Source: Lomentospora prolificans (lineage: Eukaryota; Ascomycota; Sordariomycetes; Microascales; Microascaceae). From it: a stretch of DNA of 64,000 bases. Every line of letters starts with the position of its first letter. The first letter of the stretch is position 1. Positions 32,768 to 45,203 of the stretch are shown piece by piece. A program made the translations under genes and the position numbers. A model generated the notes under the pieces. That model had not been told where the DNA came from and did not search any database. It saw only the letters and a program-made list of their open reading frames with translations. The stretch spans positions 868,001-932,000 of the forward strand of contig JARFXM010000007.1 in assembly GCA_029532625.1 (NCBI GenBank), given 5' to 3'.

Positions 32768-34436
32768 TCAGAACTCCATCTTGCCTCCTTCCTCCCTCTC
32801 CCTCTTCACCTTCTGACCCATCTCATCCTTTAGAAGGTGGGCTACATGCGTTCTAAAGTAATCGATATAGGGCTTCAGGCTCGTCTTCTCCCAGTCTGGC
32901 ATACCCCTGCCGCTATCCTGGGACGGAGCGGCATCATCGTCCTTCCACTCATCAATTTCCTGTATCAGTTGTTGGATAGTGGGTACGGTAAGGGGGTTGA
33001 AGTCTTCTAGTGCCTTGGTGTTGATTGGCACACACACACGCCCAGTCCGGGGGTGGACCACGAACGGACTCTTCAGCAAGTGATTAAGTTTCTTGCTGAC
33101 TTCGATATCGAGACGCGGGTAGGCATACTCGAAGACGATGTCCTGTTTAGCCCTAAGGAGAGCCTGGCCGTCAAGGCGTTTGCTCACACCAGACTTGGCG
33201 ACAGTATCGATATCAGCCCACTTGGAGACCGAAGAGCGGCCTGGTGAGTTTTCCCATGTGCTTCGCAAGGCATCGTTCAAGGTCTTATCGGGTAGCAGCT
33301 GTAGCAGTTTCTCAGCTTGTTCTTCCGTCCTCCAGGGGTCCTGAACCGCTAAGATATCGTCCGCAAAGTGGCTCTTGAGAATTTCCAAACTCCGCCTGAG
33401 CCGAAAATAGCATTAGCAAGACCTTCAAGCTTATTCACAACGGAAGAAGGTGGTGCGAAACTCACGAGAGATGAGGATGCAACGGCCTGTGTAAATTCAC
33501 CTTCTTTCCACTCTGCGCACCACCGCGCACTACATCAAGGTATCCTGCCACTGCCTTCCTCTGTTGGTCGGTCATATTCCTTGCGGCACGGTCCGAAATC
33601 CACGCATGAGCACCTCGTCGACCGGAGTACACCCACATGATGTGCTTGAAGCCGAAATCTTTACGTAGGGCGACATCGACAACCTTGATAGCCATGGTGA
33701 TAAATGTCCAGCACTTCTCACATATGGCTGCCTTGTCGCAGCACGTTCGAACATCATCGTAATCAGTAAGATCGATATCGAAACAGAGTTCCTTGGAGAG
33801 AGGCTTGAATCCGGAAGGGTTGGACTTGCGATCTCGAGGATTGAAACTGTAAACTGGGCCAATTTCAAAACGAGACGGGATGATACTGACAACATCCTTC
33901 CGCAGGCTATCACGGCTATTAGTGACATGAAACCCCAAATTCGACACCATTTTCTTACAGATCAGAAGTGGGATAGCATTGGTAACGTAGATAAGCTTCG
34001 TTCTGCAGTGTAAAGGCGAACTCGCGGTGAGAAAAGTCGTTGGTCGGTGAGGGGCTATGGTTGAGCCATTGGAAGAGATATCTCCAAGGGAAAAGGCGTT
34101 GATAAAACAGACGAAGTAGGTCTGGATCGGAGGCAGGGCCAAGCGAATTTCTAGTCCTCGGCGTTAGTCGTCGACAATATCAGCGGCGATACAGAAGCCT
34201 CCAACATACATCGGAGGGTTCGACTCTTCCTCTCCGCTCGATGGAGGTGTGTAGATAACTTTCTTGTTCACCTCTTCTCCAAAAGAATCATCAGAGTCGT
34301 CGAAGAGCTCTTCTTCCAATTTGGTTTGGGATTCCTTCTTAGAGGCCTCAGCAGGCGCATCGTCCATCTGCACGTCGTCTTCAGGGGCGTCGCTCTCGCC
34401 ATTGGGTCGAGGTTCTTCAGCAGTTGCATTCGTCAT
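32768..34436 (-). CDS. PRI1: DNA primase small (catalytic) subunit
   Basis: Catalytic subunit of the polymerase alpha-primase complex, which makes RNA primers in S phase. Exons: 34436-34210, 34150-33959, 33906-33466 and 33395-32768, giving 495 residues. The acidic N-terminal extension is followed by the core: FYQRLFPWRYLFQWLNHS, HREFAFTLQNEAYLRYQ, then SRFEIGPVYSFNPRDR. The catalytic aspartates are in CFDIDLTDYDD (Asp183 and Asp185). SGRRGAHAWISD and the Cys-containing zinc segment (CCDKAAICEKCW) follow. The second intron (donor GTAAGA at 33958) is required: without it the conserved primase N-terminal region and the catalytic region lie in different frames. The start at 34436 (MTNATAEEP) is preferred; an in-frame Met at 34475 is possible. 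Two MCB boxes lie upstream. Confidence 0.95.
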
Positions 34437-34563
34437 GTTGAGACGGAGATATGTGCTATCTCGGTATGATTTCAAAAATCTTCGTGTCCTCGCTCACGAT
34501 CTCTGCCAATATTCTGGTCTCTCGAAAATTCAGGGATGAGCGCAGTGAGTGTTCGGCCATCGG

Positions 34564-34588
34564 ACGCGTCCAGTCGCGGAGGACGCGT
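34564..34588. promoter_or_regulatory. Two ACGCGT (MCB) boxes upstream of the primase gene
   Basis: ACGCGT occurs at 34564-34569 and 34583-34588, about 128-152 bases upstream of the primase start, separated by 13 bases. This is the palindromic core bound by MBF (Mbp1/Swi6 type) in promoters of S-phase genes. Both the position and the gene function fit. Confidence 0.6.
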
Positions 34589-37500
34589 TAACGAGTTTCG
34601 CTTGCCCCGCCAAGATGACTAAGATAACCTGCCACAAAGCCCTACCTCGCCCCTCCAGCACATTTGAGGTGTTCGAGACAATACGCCGAATTCAAGGAGT
34701 CCGTTGTAGTGTACGAAATTTATTTTCCATTTGCCTCCATCCGGAAAGATAAGCTTACTCGCGTAAATACAAATCTGGCATGTTCAACACCGCTCTAGGG
34801 GGCCATCGCAACGTCGAGCTGCGCGAAGGCGACGCTAGATTGGTTTCTTTCTAATTAAACCACATTGATACATCGATATTACTTAATTCCTATGAGCGAA
34901 AGCCCCAGTTACTCTCTGCTCTCGATCTTTGACACTTCAATTGTGATTAAATAAAGTCCCAAACCTTGATTACTCAATAGCAACGTGTGTCTACATGAAT
35001 CGCATCTAATAAGGAGATAGCCGGCGTCATATAGATATAGATCCAATGACCCTTTTAGTCAATTGTTTATTATAACTACTGTACATGGCCAACGCTATAG
35101 GGAAGAACTGTTGCGCAAATATTGCTAGGCAATGTTTACAAGCGAAGCTAGCAATATTTCCTTGGATTTCTATTCTTAGAAGTGCGCGTATCTAGGTGGT
35201 CCGAAGTGTCCCTTCATGATTGTAAGAATATTGGTTGCCCAGGGCCGGAGCACCTCTGGTGAAGATCCGTGGATCAAGATACTTGACAGACAAGTCTTCG
35301 TCACCTGGCGCGATCTGAATGGAGGTCTTGATATTTCTATCCCCTATTATCACGCACCAAGAGCGGCCGTTTGGCTTCTCCGTAAGGTTTTGATGGCTTT
35401 GGTGCTAAATGTGGGCCTTCAATGTTTGGCCATGTTGGACCCTTGACGAGTTCGGAACTCAGTAGTTTGTAGTCTAGGTTAGTCACACTCTTGGTCGTTA
35501 TAGTCTCCTAGCGGGCACTTCGCTACCGTTGATGGGAGAGCTTGGTCTTCTTCTTCAGCGCCTCGGGACCATTAAAGAGGATTCCGTAGTCAACCGGCAA
35601 TCTGATATGGTAAGTCGTGTCGCTAAACACATCAGAGCCAGACACAGACGAATATCCGTAGCGAAGAGTATGCAGGGCTTCCCCAGCAGCTTTCATCTGG
35701 AAATCCCCAGGACGTCAGAGGCTTGGCGTTTTGGGGGCAAACGAGGCGATTTCAGACAGTAGGAGGGCCTTTTCTGGTCAGGCGGATTATGCCGCCGAGG
35801 GACAGTGGTTTTCCGGTAACGAAGGTGCAGAATCGATTGAAGAGTGCAAATCCAACCCCATTGATCCGACAAATCCTGACAGACAGGCCTTTACGAAAGT
35901 GGTGCAACGAGGGGAAGCTTGGGTCATCGATGGATACTGACGGGATGAAGCGTGGGAGGTAGGTTGCCAGGCAAATGGATTAGCCCGTTGACTTGCTGGC
36001 TATTGGCACGTCCGCTTTCCAACTTGGAGCCTGTAACAGAAGTCCAATGTGACAGAGCCTGGCTGTAAGTAGCTCAATCCCCTTCGTAGGCACCACAAAT
36101 ACGCTGAACAGATCCGGGCATTTAGATACATTGTCACCCGCGGATTACGGGAATCCACGGTTCCCTTCATAGCAGAATATTCCCCGACGACCATCTCTAA
36201 TACCAGCCGCACGCCCAATTGATTTGCCAGCCGAGCTGAATAGAGGGGAATATAAACCTGGCAGGCGCAATTAAAGAACGGCGTGCTTGTAATTACTAAC
36301 GTGCCGACTGATGGCGGCCAAGATAAGGGGTAGGTAATCTAAGAGGACTGAGGTACATGCAGCTGCAACGATTGAAATGCCAAACCCGGAGGGCCGTCTT
36401 ATGTTGAGAGGATAGCGAGCTGAGCCGGGCCTTGATTTTCGTCATCCGGGAAGTTGGACCTCCAACCTTTGCGGGTACGTACCCATCCAGATGAACGGAC
36501 GAATCGATCGGGGGATATTACAGGACGGGAGAGCCAGGCAGGGTAGTTCTGACTGATCAGATCGCATCATTGATCCTTAGAAGGGTGTTATCCTGGGGAG
36601 GGACAATATGAGGAAAAGCCGATATTTGCCCCCACACCCGCATCCGCGCATCATGGGTGCGGGAAGGGCAAGCCAATCGATTCTAGCGGTTCTTCGAGGG
36701 GAAACGAAATTGGACTGGGTAATCGATGATTGGTCGTCACCATGGTCAAGACAGGAGGAAAGCTCCGGAGCGGTGGGTCCCGCCACAGACTCTTCTGGAG
36801 CAGCCAAAGCGGTTCAAATGGAATTTGAGCCGTTTCAGTGCTGGGAGGGGGCGCTAATAGTCTTTACCAGCATTATGACTGCAAAGCATGAGGCTGCAAA
36901 GAGGATGTTTCGACGCCGATCACTTACCCGCACTGTACTTCAAAAGGGCGGGGACGAGTTTGACAGGATGGACTCGTACATCTACACCCACAGTGGGGAA
37001 GAGCATCATCGCCTGGCTGAGGCACTTGGTGTGAGAGTTGGGGGAAAGCCTGTCAGAACCGAAGACTCAGAAAAACACGGAGTCCGGTCGTCTAATGTTT
37101 TACATCCAACTCCGGTTCGGAGAAGAATATGACAGAGAGACCCCGAGACCGAGGTAGCCTGGTCTAGATACACAGTTTGGCCACCACTTGGAGTAGCAGC
37201 TAAAAGTCGAAGCGAACACAGATTGATGTAAATACGGAGAGGAAACTAGGGAGGTGATTAGCCAGCCAGGAGGTGGCCTTCGCGGCAAAGTTCGAGAGAC
37301 GAGATGGCTGGTAATGACGTAATAAAGGTCGTACGGGGGTTGAGAAACGCACTGTATTGACAGGTGGGACGTGCACATGGATGTATAGGTATACTTCGTC
37401 CACGCTTCATTCATGCATCAATACTCGCAGGATCCCACATCTCTGGACAATAAAAAGTGCGCAGCTCGGTTAGCCACATAAGGGGCCACTCGGACGGTTC

Positions 37501-38695
37501 CAACGTCAACAGATTAGTAGGAGTTTCAATGGGATGGGATCAAGAAATCGGGGGGGCGCTAGAGGGCCCAAGTCACTAGCCAAGGAAGGATCAATGGAAC
37601 GAAACGGGGGACGCCAAATGTCGAGAAACGAAACTCCGCCGCCACCAGTTAGCCAGCAAGCGAAAGGCACGCTGGCAGCCCATGCCCCGTACAGTGCACC
37701 GAGTATTGGGTTGCCATCAATTGATGTGACTTGCGCCAGGTAGAGACAGCTGGCCTTGGAAGAGAGACTGCACGAACAGTGAAGCCAACACACCAGGTGG
37801 AGCATGGCTAAGACGACATTCAGGCCAGAGCAAGGGTTCCGGCTCCAGTGGCTCCCAGTACATTGCCTGCTAGTATCAATTAATCTTGACCCTCGGATGG
37901 TTGGCGCTCTACCTTCCTTTGACCAACCACACAGCCGCCGAGCGCTGGCCCTACTAGTCGGAGACCAGAAGCCGATGCACCCTGCAACCTGTTCTGTCAC
38001 TCACTCGTGCTCCAACCACACTCATCCGACACCGTGCTGCAGCTCATAACCCCTCCTCCCTGTTCATTGTCCAAGCCGAATCTGCAAAATCTTTTTGCCA
38101 TCACATATTACCCTATCGCCAGCTGGCTATCATCAATACTCCCCCGGTCGCCTCCAAGTCGTAAATTATTTTTTCTGTCCCCTCACTGAAAAGGCTCCCT
38201 CCTCCAATCCCGCGATCCATTCATTGGAAGCTCCTCGACTTCGATTTGCCCCGAGTGGAACGAAACTTATCTCGCCCTCTGTTTTGCACTTCCCTGAGAT
38301 ACATGGTCATCCTTGCTCTCTGATGTCGGCACAGACGCCTTGTCAATAGCGCCAAGAGTCTCTCTGGCTTCTGTGTAGTTGCCGCCCTCGCTTCCGTGGT
38401 CACCCTCAAAAACACAACAAGTCCAATCGAATTATCTCCTCTCCGACCGACGATAGATGATCTGTCAGTAGCGATCGAGTCCTGCGACCTGAGTCGCTGT
38501 TTTCCGCTCTTGTCCTTCCTATCTTCTGACCGACCCTTCTTCTCTTCCGGCGAGGGAAAAATACTTGCGTTTCATACATTGCCTCATAGTCCTGTCCGGA
38601 TTAGCGCGCACCCCGACGTTTCCCACGAATCCATCGTGGGAGGCAACTCACCTATCCGTGTCGCCAAATTCGTCTGGATTAACAACAAGGCGCCG

Positions 38696-38832
38696 ATGTT
38701 TAGTTTTGTTCTGGTCCTCGATCAATAACGAGAGCCAGCCGAGCCGGCATCGCGCGACCTATGCGAACAATTTGGCACCGCTCGATCCCACACCACTCCG
38801 CGACACCTTTACGTCCCTCTGCTATCGCTTGA
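38696..38832 (+). promoter_or_regulatory. Two upstream open reading frames in the probable SKN7 leader
   Basis: ATG...TAA at 38696-38728 (10 codons plus stop) and ATG...TGA at 38761-38832 (23 codons plus stop), ending 166 bases before the main start. If transcribed, they could reduce or condition translation of SKN7. The transcription start is not known. Confidence 0.35.
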
Positions 38833-38998
38833 ATTCTTTTGCTAGTGGATAGCTACGGACTTTCTCGAAGTCCTCCGCGATATTTTTTCGCTCCAGTGTC
38901 AAGCAGGATACATTCACCTGCAACGTCTCTTGTGCTGCCAAGCCGACGTGCCTTTTCTCGACCAAATCGTCAAGTGCGATCCTTCTCTTGCCGTGGCG

Positions 38999-41250
38999 AT
39001 GCCCGCCGACAAACCAAGCCCTGCCCAGGGCGGCAGCAATACGTCAAGCGACTTTGTGAGTACCCTTTCATTCTACAATGACCGGCGATTGTCGCATTCA
39101 TTGTCGCCACCGAGCTCTGGACTAACTCTTGTTCCTCACTCCCTAGGTTCGCAAACTCTATCGGTTCGTAATTCTTTTCGCGAGCGCAATAACCGAACCA
39201 AGGCTAATTATCAACTGCGCAGAATGCTCGAGGAACCCGACTATGAAGATATTGTTCGATGGGGACGAGACGGAGATTCTTTCGTTGTGCTCGAGGTTCG
39301 TATTCTCGTCGATGCTCGTCGTTATGACAGCTCATTTGCAACCATGTGGAAGAGAAAAGATTCCTAACGTTCTTGGGATAGGGCGAGACATTCTCCACTC
39401 GTGTTCTCCCTAAACACTTTAAACATAGCAATTTTGCAAGCTTTGTTCGTCAGCTGAATAAGTACGACTTTCACAAAGTTCGGCGGCCCGATGACGGGAG
39501 TCAAGGTTATGGCGCAAACGTATGTCGTACCCCCCCTGAAACTAGCCTGTGGGTTCCCGTTCCTCTAACACTACGCATCGCATGAACAGGCCTGGGAGTT
39601 TAAGCATCCAGACTTCAGGATAGATGCCAAGGATAGGCTAGATATGATCCGGCGCAAGGCCCCTTCGACCAAGAAGACGCAGCAGCAGCGCCCCTCGCAA
39701 ACCCCAGTGGCCGACCAGAGCGACGGTCAGCGCCAGATCCAGAGCCTTACAGAGACTCTGTATGCGCTGCAAAAGCAGGTCGAGGAGTTGGCGCAAACTA
39801 ATAAGCAGCTCGTGAGCGAGATTGTAAGCCTACAGAAATCGACTGGCACGCAAAGGCAAGTCCAATATGAGATGCTACAATATCTCGACAGCTCGGCGAG
39901 ACGACAGTCAACAGCAGCTGGACAGTCTCCCGCTGCGCCGATGGCGGGCCGTGGGCAAGGTGAGGAGCCGCCCGCTGAGCTTCGCCGTGTTCGGGAACTC
40001 CTGGGGACCCTTGGCCCCCTGCCTGCGACCGCGGATACGGGTATTGAACGATCCCATACGATATATCCTTCACCCGCCGAGTCATCCACCTCTTCTGCAA
40101 TGTTCGTCGCCCCCGACATGAACACAAGTATTGCTGTGATGAACGACACGGTTGGCATACGGAGAATGGGCGTATATCCTTCTGGTCAAACCGCCGCTAT
40201 TGACGCCTTCCACGCAGACCCGATGCAGAACATGGCCTATCCTGTTGCCCAAAGCAGCGCCTTAGAAGTGGTGACTTCCAGCACGGTTCCAGATACCAGC
40301 GGGGTTGACTCGTCTTCTCCGGCGGAGAAGTCGGATGAGTGGGGCCCTAGGAAACCCCATATTTTCCTCGTGGAAGACGACAAGATCTGCTCGAAGATTG
40401 GGACGAAGTTCCTGCGGAGTCTAGGGTGCACTGTGGCACTGGCGGTACGTACTCGCCTCTTGACCAGCGGTTTCTTGCGATGGCTGTGCTGACTTCTTGG
40501 GTAGAAAGATGGCTTGGATGCCGTCAAGCAATTCGATACTGATCGTCCACCTCATTTTGACCTCATTTTCATGGACATTATCATGCCGCGTCTAGACGGT
40601 GTCTCAGCGACGGCGCGTATTAGGGACTATCTTCCCGAATGCCCCATTGTAGCCATGACCTCCAATATTCGACAAGAAGATGTTTCAACCTACTTTAAAT
40701 ACGGTATGCTTCCCGTAAGAAGCTGAACGGCCAAAGCCTGACAATTAACACGTCTATAGGTATGACTGATGTATTGGCGAAGCCATTCATGCGCGAGGGG
40801 ATGCAACGAATGCTACGAAAACATCTCCCTCACCTCCTCAGCCAACCCTCGCCGTCCGCGCCGGCAGGGAACGGTCCCTATGCCAACGTTCAAGCGGGCG
40901 CAAGCCTGACAACCACGGAAATACCAGGGCCAGATCCCACGGCAATGACCACGAGCCACATGGGAATCAAATTTGAGAACACGCCCATGCAGTCGCCCTC
41001 GACAGCCCAAGGCGGATCATGGCACTCGCCGAGCCCAATGACGACTCATTCCCCTGCCAACAGCCCACTTACAATGGGTGGATTGGCGGTGGGCGCAGGC
41101 CATCCCATTGTCATGGCGGCCACTCAAGCTGGTGGGCAGTACACCAGCTTTATGGCGCCCACAATGGGTCCTCCTGGTCAGGGGGCCAGGGATCTCGATA
41201 GGCCGGAAAAGAGGCAGCGCATCGCCGGACCTTCGGGTCTGATGAGGTGA
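38999..41250 (+). CDS. SKN7: Response regulator / HSF-type transcription factor Skn7
   Basis: Nuclear output of the fungal phosphorelay (Neurospora RRG-2), involved in oxidative stress and cell wall control. Exons: 38999-39055, 39147-39163 (17 bases), 39223-39295, 39382-39519, 39590-40444, 40505-40703 and 40760-41250, giving 609 residues. The HSF-type DNA-binding domain begins FVRKLYRMLEEPDYEDIV and runs through HSNFASFVRQLNKYDFHKV to FKHPDF. A coiled coil follows (SLTETLYALQKQVEELAQTN and on). The receiver domain starts HIFLVEDDKIC, with phosphoacceptor Asp404 in FMDIIMPRLDG and the conserved Lys in DVLAKPF. The Gly/Pro/Met-rich tail ends KRQRIAGPSGLMR. Two introns have GTTCGT donors, less usual than the rest, but the joined reading matches the family exactly. 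Confidence 0.95.
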
Positions 41251-42159
41251 TGGCCGCCCTGTTTCTGAAGCTGCTACGTGCTTAGACTACTCTCAGGTGG
41301 GGTGGTATTTGCGCATGTGCCACACCCGTCTCCGTCCGGCTGCTCCTTTCCAGCGAACCGTTTGGGTGTATCAATATATATATATATATATATATATTTT
41401 TGTCTCCTTTGCATAAATAATCATGGTCAACATTTGCAGTCGTTTTCCCCTTTCTTGCTTTCGCTTTTTTCTCCGAAACCGGTTCGGGAGTTGAGGTTAC
41501 AGGTCTCCTCAGACATCATGGTTCTTTTATACCCACATTCGTTCTATGACTATAGAAATGGGGATGATCTGGCAGGGCTCGGAAGGTAGGCAAACTGGCT
41601 GGATGGGGTAGGCTTCTGGAGAGCAGAGGCCTTTTCAAAATGTATCTGTATATCATGATGAGTTCATTGGTAGACTAGGCGTGGGACAAGTTTTGGAATG
41701 GGGTGCCGTACATCTGGGGTGTCGCAACGATATGAATGGATGACATTGGAACGCGGAATTGTTCTCTTCAACCATAGCCATGGAAAGCAGCCTGGTGGCG
41801 TAGGAATTGGGAATATAAAGTGTACATATCGGTCTTTCCGAGGCTTATGTCTCGTTTTCTCTTGGTTTGTGATGGTGATGATTGGCGTGCAAGTCAGCTT
41901 TGATGGAAGCTGGCTTCGTTCTTCTTGGGAAGATGTATCTGGTCTGTGCACACTCGCACTCGTACTTGTACTCGTAGCAAGAGGCAGGCAGTTGCACCCC
42001 GCTGTGGCACCAGCTCACCGAGGTGAGAAAAGTGGCAGGCTCAAAGTGGGATGAGCAACTTGAGTCATCGCCCACCTCTGCCAATAACCCACGCGCAAAC
42101 TTCCCTCCACTCCAAACCATCCCGCGCCATCATTACACTCGCCCTAATTCTCCAAAAAA
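41251..42159. other. SKN7 3' side and eIF2B-epsilon promoter
   Basis: About 0.9 kb between tandem genes. It contains a (TA)12 microsatellite at 41374-41397 and otherwise unremarkable sequence. No gene was recognised. Confidence 0.5.
41374..41397. repeat. (AT)12 microsatellite
   Basis: Perfect AT dinucleotide run of 24 bases, 124 bases downstream of the SKN7 stop and probably in its 3' UTR. Confidence 0.95.
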
Positions 42160-44534
42160 ATGTCGAACCAAAAGGGGAAGCAGTCCGCCGGTGCCGGGAA
42201 GGGCAAAAAGAGCTCCAAGCCCGGCGCTGAGAGCAAAAGCGACGAGGTGCTGCAAGCTGTGGTAGGTTTCCACGCCCCCGTCCATGGTGGGGCACCACGT
42301 CTTTTGGTTTTTGCGAAACTTGCGCTGGATGGCCAACTTTACGATGGTTGACCGATGTTCTACTCTATAGATCCTTACCGACTCTTTCCAAGACAGATTC
42401 AAGCCTCTGAGCATTGAGACGCCACGAGTAGGTGGAATTGCCCGGTGAACCCCGCCATCTGGTGCGCTTTTACTGATCTGTCACTTTTGCTTTCGTGTCT
42501 TAGTGTCTCCTTCCGCTTGCCAATGTGCCTCTGATTGAATACACCCTCGAGTTCCTCTCCATGAATGGAGTCCAGGAAGTATATCTATACTGTGGACCTC
42601 ATACCGAGGAGGTAGACACCTACATATCCAAATCCAGGTGGGCACCCGGCTCCAACACCTCGCCCTTCCACGTCCTCCAGTTTGTCCGCGTATCCGACGC
42701 CAATTCTGTCGGTGACATCCTCCGCGACCTCGACAAACGCAGTCTCATCTCGGGCGACTTCATTCTCGTCCATGGCGATCTCGTGTCGAATATACCCCTC
42801 CATGGCATCCTCGAGGGCCATCGCAAGCGCCGCGAGGCCAGCGCCGACAATATCATGACCGTTGTGCTGAAAAGCGCCGGCTCGAGTCCCCATAGGACGA
42901 AAACTCCCGGAATTACACCCGTATACGTTATCGATACCAAGACGAAGAAGTGCCTCCAGTACGACGAGATGCACCCCCTCCAGTCCGACCACTACGCCAT
43001 CCTTGATCCCACAGTATTGGACGAGCTTTCTACAGACTTTGAAATCCGGGCCGACCTCATTGATCCTCAGATTGACATCTGTACGCCTGCTGCTCTAGCC
43101 TTGTGGTCTGACAGTTTCGACTACGAGATGCCCCGTCGCGATTTCCTCAACGGTGTCCTGAAGGACTGGGAGCTCAACGGCAAGTCTATATACGCGGAGA
43201 TTGTTGACGAGGGCTACGCCGCCCGTGCGACTAGTCTTCCTATGTATGAGTCCGTTAGCCGCGACATTCTCGGCCGTTGGTCCTTCCCCTTCGTCCCTGA
43301 CTGTAATATCTTCCCCGGACAGGCGTACGAGCTTACCAGGGGGGGTAATTACCTTGAGAGGGACGTCTCACTGGCCAACGACGCTCGCATCGCTGGCTCC
43401 GTGATTGCGAGAAAGAGCGTCGTCGGCGACGGGTCAATAATTTCAAACACTATCATCGGTCGTGGCTGCAAAATTGGCAAGAATGTGACGATTGCGGATT
43501 CTTTCATCTGGGATGGCACGACAATTGGTGACAACACCACTGTTACGCGCTCAATCCTAGCAGGCTCTGGCGCGACCGTCGGGAATGACTGCACCATTGA
43601 GGAGGGCTGCGTCCTTTCGTTTGGCGTAGTTATAGGTGACAACATTACTGTCGCAAAGAACGCTCTCATCTCCAAGGTCGACGACGCTGGCAAGCAAGTC
43701 TCCGCTGACACTAAACTTCTCGGTGCCACCGCCCAAGGCGCTCCGTTTATCGACCCTGAGGAGGACGAACTGGATGAGGAAGACCCGTCGGCCCTTCAAA
43801 GGCGCCTCATCTACTCCATCGAGCACCTCTCCTTCTCCAACTCCTCCATTTCCACCCTTGCATCCAACGATGAAGACTCCGACGACGGTGGTTCCAGGCC
43901 AGATACCCCCTCCGGATTCACCTCCCGCTCGCGCCTCTCATCCTTTGCCTCCGATGACTCCTCCGGCCGCTCCAACTTCCACACCGACGCCGTCAACGGC
44001 CTCCTCGACTCCCTCCGCGACCCCACAGGCGACTTCGACTCCGCCAAGATGGAATTCCTCGGCCTCCGCCTCGCAAACGACGCCTCCGAAGCCGCAGTCC
44101 GCAAAGCCGTCGCCGTTACCCTCGCCCGCCGCACCGCCGAGCTCCATGAATCCGGCCTCGAGCCTGCCAAGGCCGCCGAGAGCGCACTCCGCTCGCGCAC
44201 CGGCATCAGCAAGTTCGTCGAGGAGGTCGGCGTCGGCGAGTCCGAGGCCGATCAGGTCGAGTTTGCCGTCGCGCTGCAGCGCGCGGTCGCCTCGCTCAAG
44301 AGCTTGGAGCCCGCCAAGGCCGGTCTTCTCCTCACTGCCATGTTCCAGCAGCTGTACGCGCTCGATATACTAGAGGAGGATGGGATCTTGACGTGGTGGG
44401 AGGATGAGAGGGCTGTTGCGGGGAATAATATGGAGGTAATTAAGGAGAAGTGTAAGGCGCTTGTGGAGTGGTTGGAGAATGCTGAGGAGGAAGATGATAG
44501 CGATGAGGAGGATGACGATGATGACGATGAGTAG
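42160..44534 (+). CDS. GCD6: Translation initiation factor eIF2B epsilon subunit
   Basis: Catalytic subunit of the guanine nucleotide exchange factor for eIF2, cytoplasmic, and the target of eIF2-alpha phosphorylation control. Exons: 42160-42261, 42371-42427 and 42504-44534, giving 729 residues. After a Lys-rich start comes the nucleotidyltransferase-like domain (VILTDSFQDRFKPLS, CLLPLANVPLIEYTLEFL, DFILVHGDLVSNIPL). Left-handed beta-helix hexapeptide repeats follow (SVVGDGSIISNTIIGRGCKI and on, about 320-420), then an acidic/Ser linker. The C-terminal HEAT/W2 catalytic domain has the acid-aromatic end (ILTWWEDERA, ALVEWLENAEEEDDSDEEDD). Its C-terminal half uses strongly C-ending codons. It is convergent with the HAD-SAK gene. 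Confidence 0.96.
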
Positions 44535-45203
44535 AGGGTTTCTCTTTTTTGGGATATAAGAATGAAAAATGGGAATGGGAATGGCTGTTGGGTTCTTGAG
44601 AAAGAATCTTCATGCATCAATGGCGTTTGAGGTAAATACGAAAAGAAAAGTGAAACATATATATCCAGACTGATGATCTACTGCTTCGTAACGGGACTGA
44701 TGGCGATGAGTTCAGGCACATGGGTTGGTTTCCCTCTTCTCTCAAAACGACAAAGGCTTGGTCTGATTTCCATGCATGGATGGATTCAATTGATGTATTG
44801 AAATCATTTCTTCCTACCAAAGTGCTACCTGGTATCAATTACCCCGTCCGTCGAAGAAGTCCTACCTCCTAGTACGCCATATATAAGTACAAACAATCTG
44901 GGAATGTGGGCTAAATAAAAGGAGAAAACGAAAAGAGCTCGAACACGAAAAGTCCTGGCTTACACAACCTGGCAACCTCAGGGCCGGGGGATGTATCGCG
45001 CCGCCTGCGCTATGCCTCGCTCGCCATAAATGCTGTTGTACAAACGAAACTCTGCATACGATTTAAACGTACAGGGCCTAGTTGGTCCTAGTATTCCTGG
45101 TTCTTGACCAAGAGTAACGTATATGGGGGGTTCCTCCGTTCTGTAAACTGCCAACGATATGGCCGCACGGAGTCGCCTTCACTCGAAATCATTGAAATCG
45201 CTT
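44535..45203. other. Intergenic, convergent 3' ends
   Basis: About 670 bases between the stops of eIF2B-epsilon and the HAD-SAK gene. No gene was recognised. Confidence 0.5.

Larger units (their letters stand above)
34437..38998. other. 4.5 kb gene-poor region, including probable SKN7 leader
   Basis: Apart from the MCB boxes next to PRI1, I recognise no gene. A modest open stretch at 36608-37132 (+) has no family similarity I can name. From about 37980 to 38998 the plus strand is rich in short C/T tracts, typical of a fungal promoter and long 5' leader. It contains two short upstream open frames (38696-38728 and 38761-38832) before the SKN7 start. Confidence 0.45.

Noticed and set aside
36608..37132. 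174-codon plus-strand open stretch upstream of SKN7
   Set aside because: No recognisable family or conserved motif. It stays listed only as part of the gene-poor region.
43636..44373. 245-codon plus-strand frame inside eIF2B-epsilon
   Set aside because: Shadow frame caused by C-ending codon bias. The correct frame has the full hexapeptide and W2 domains.
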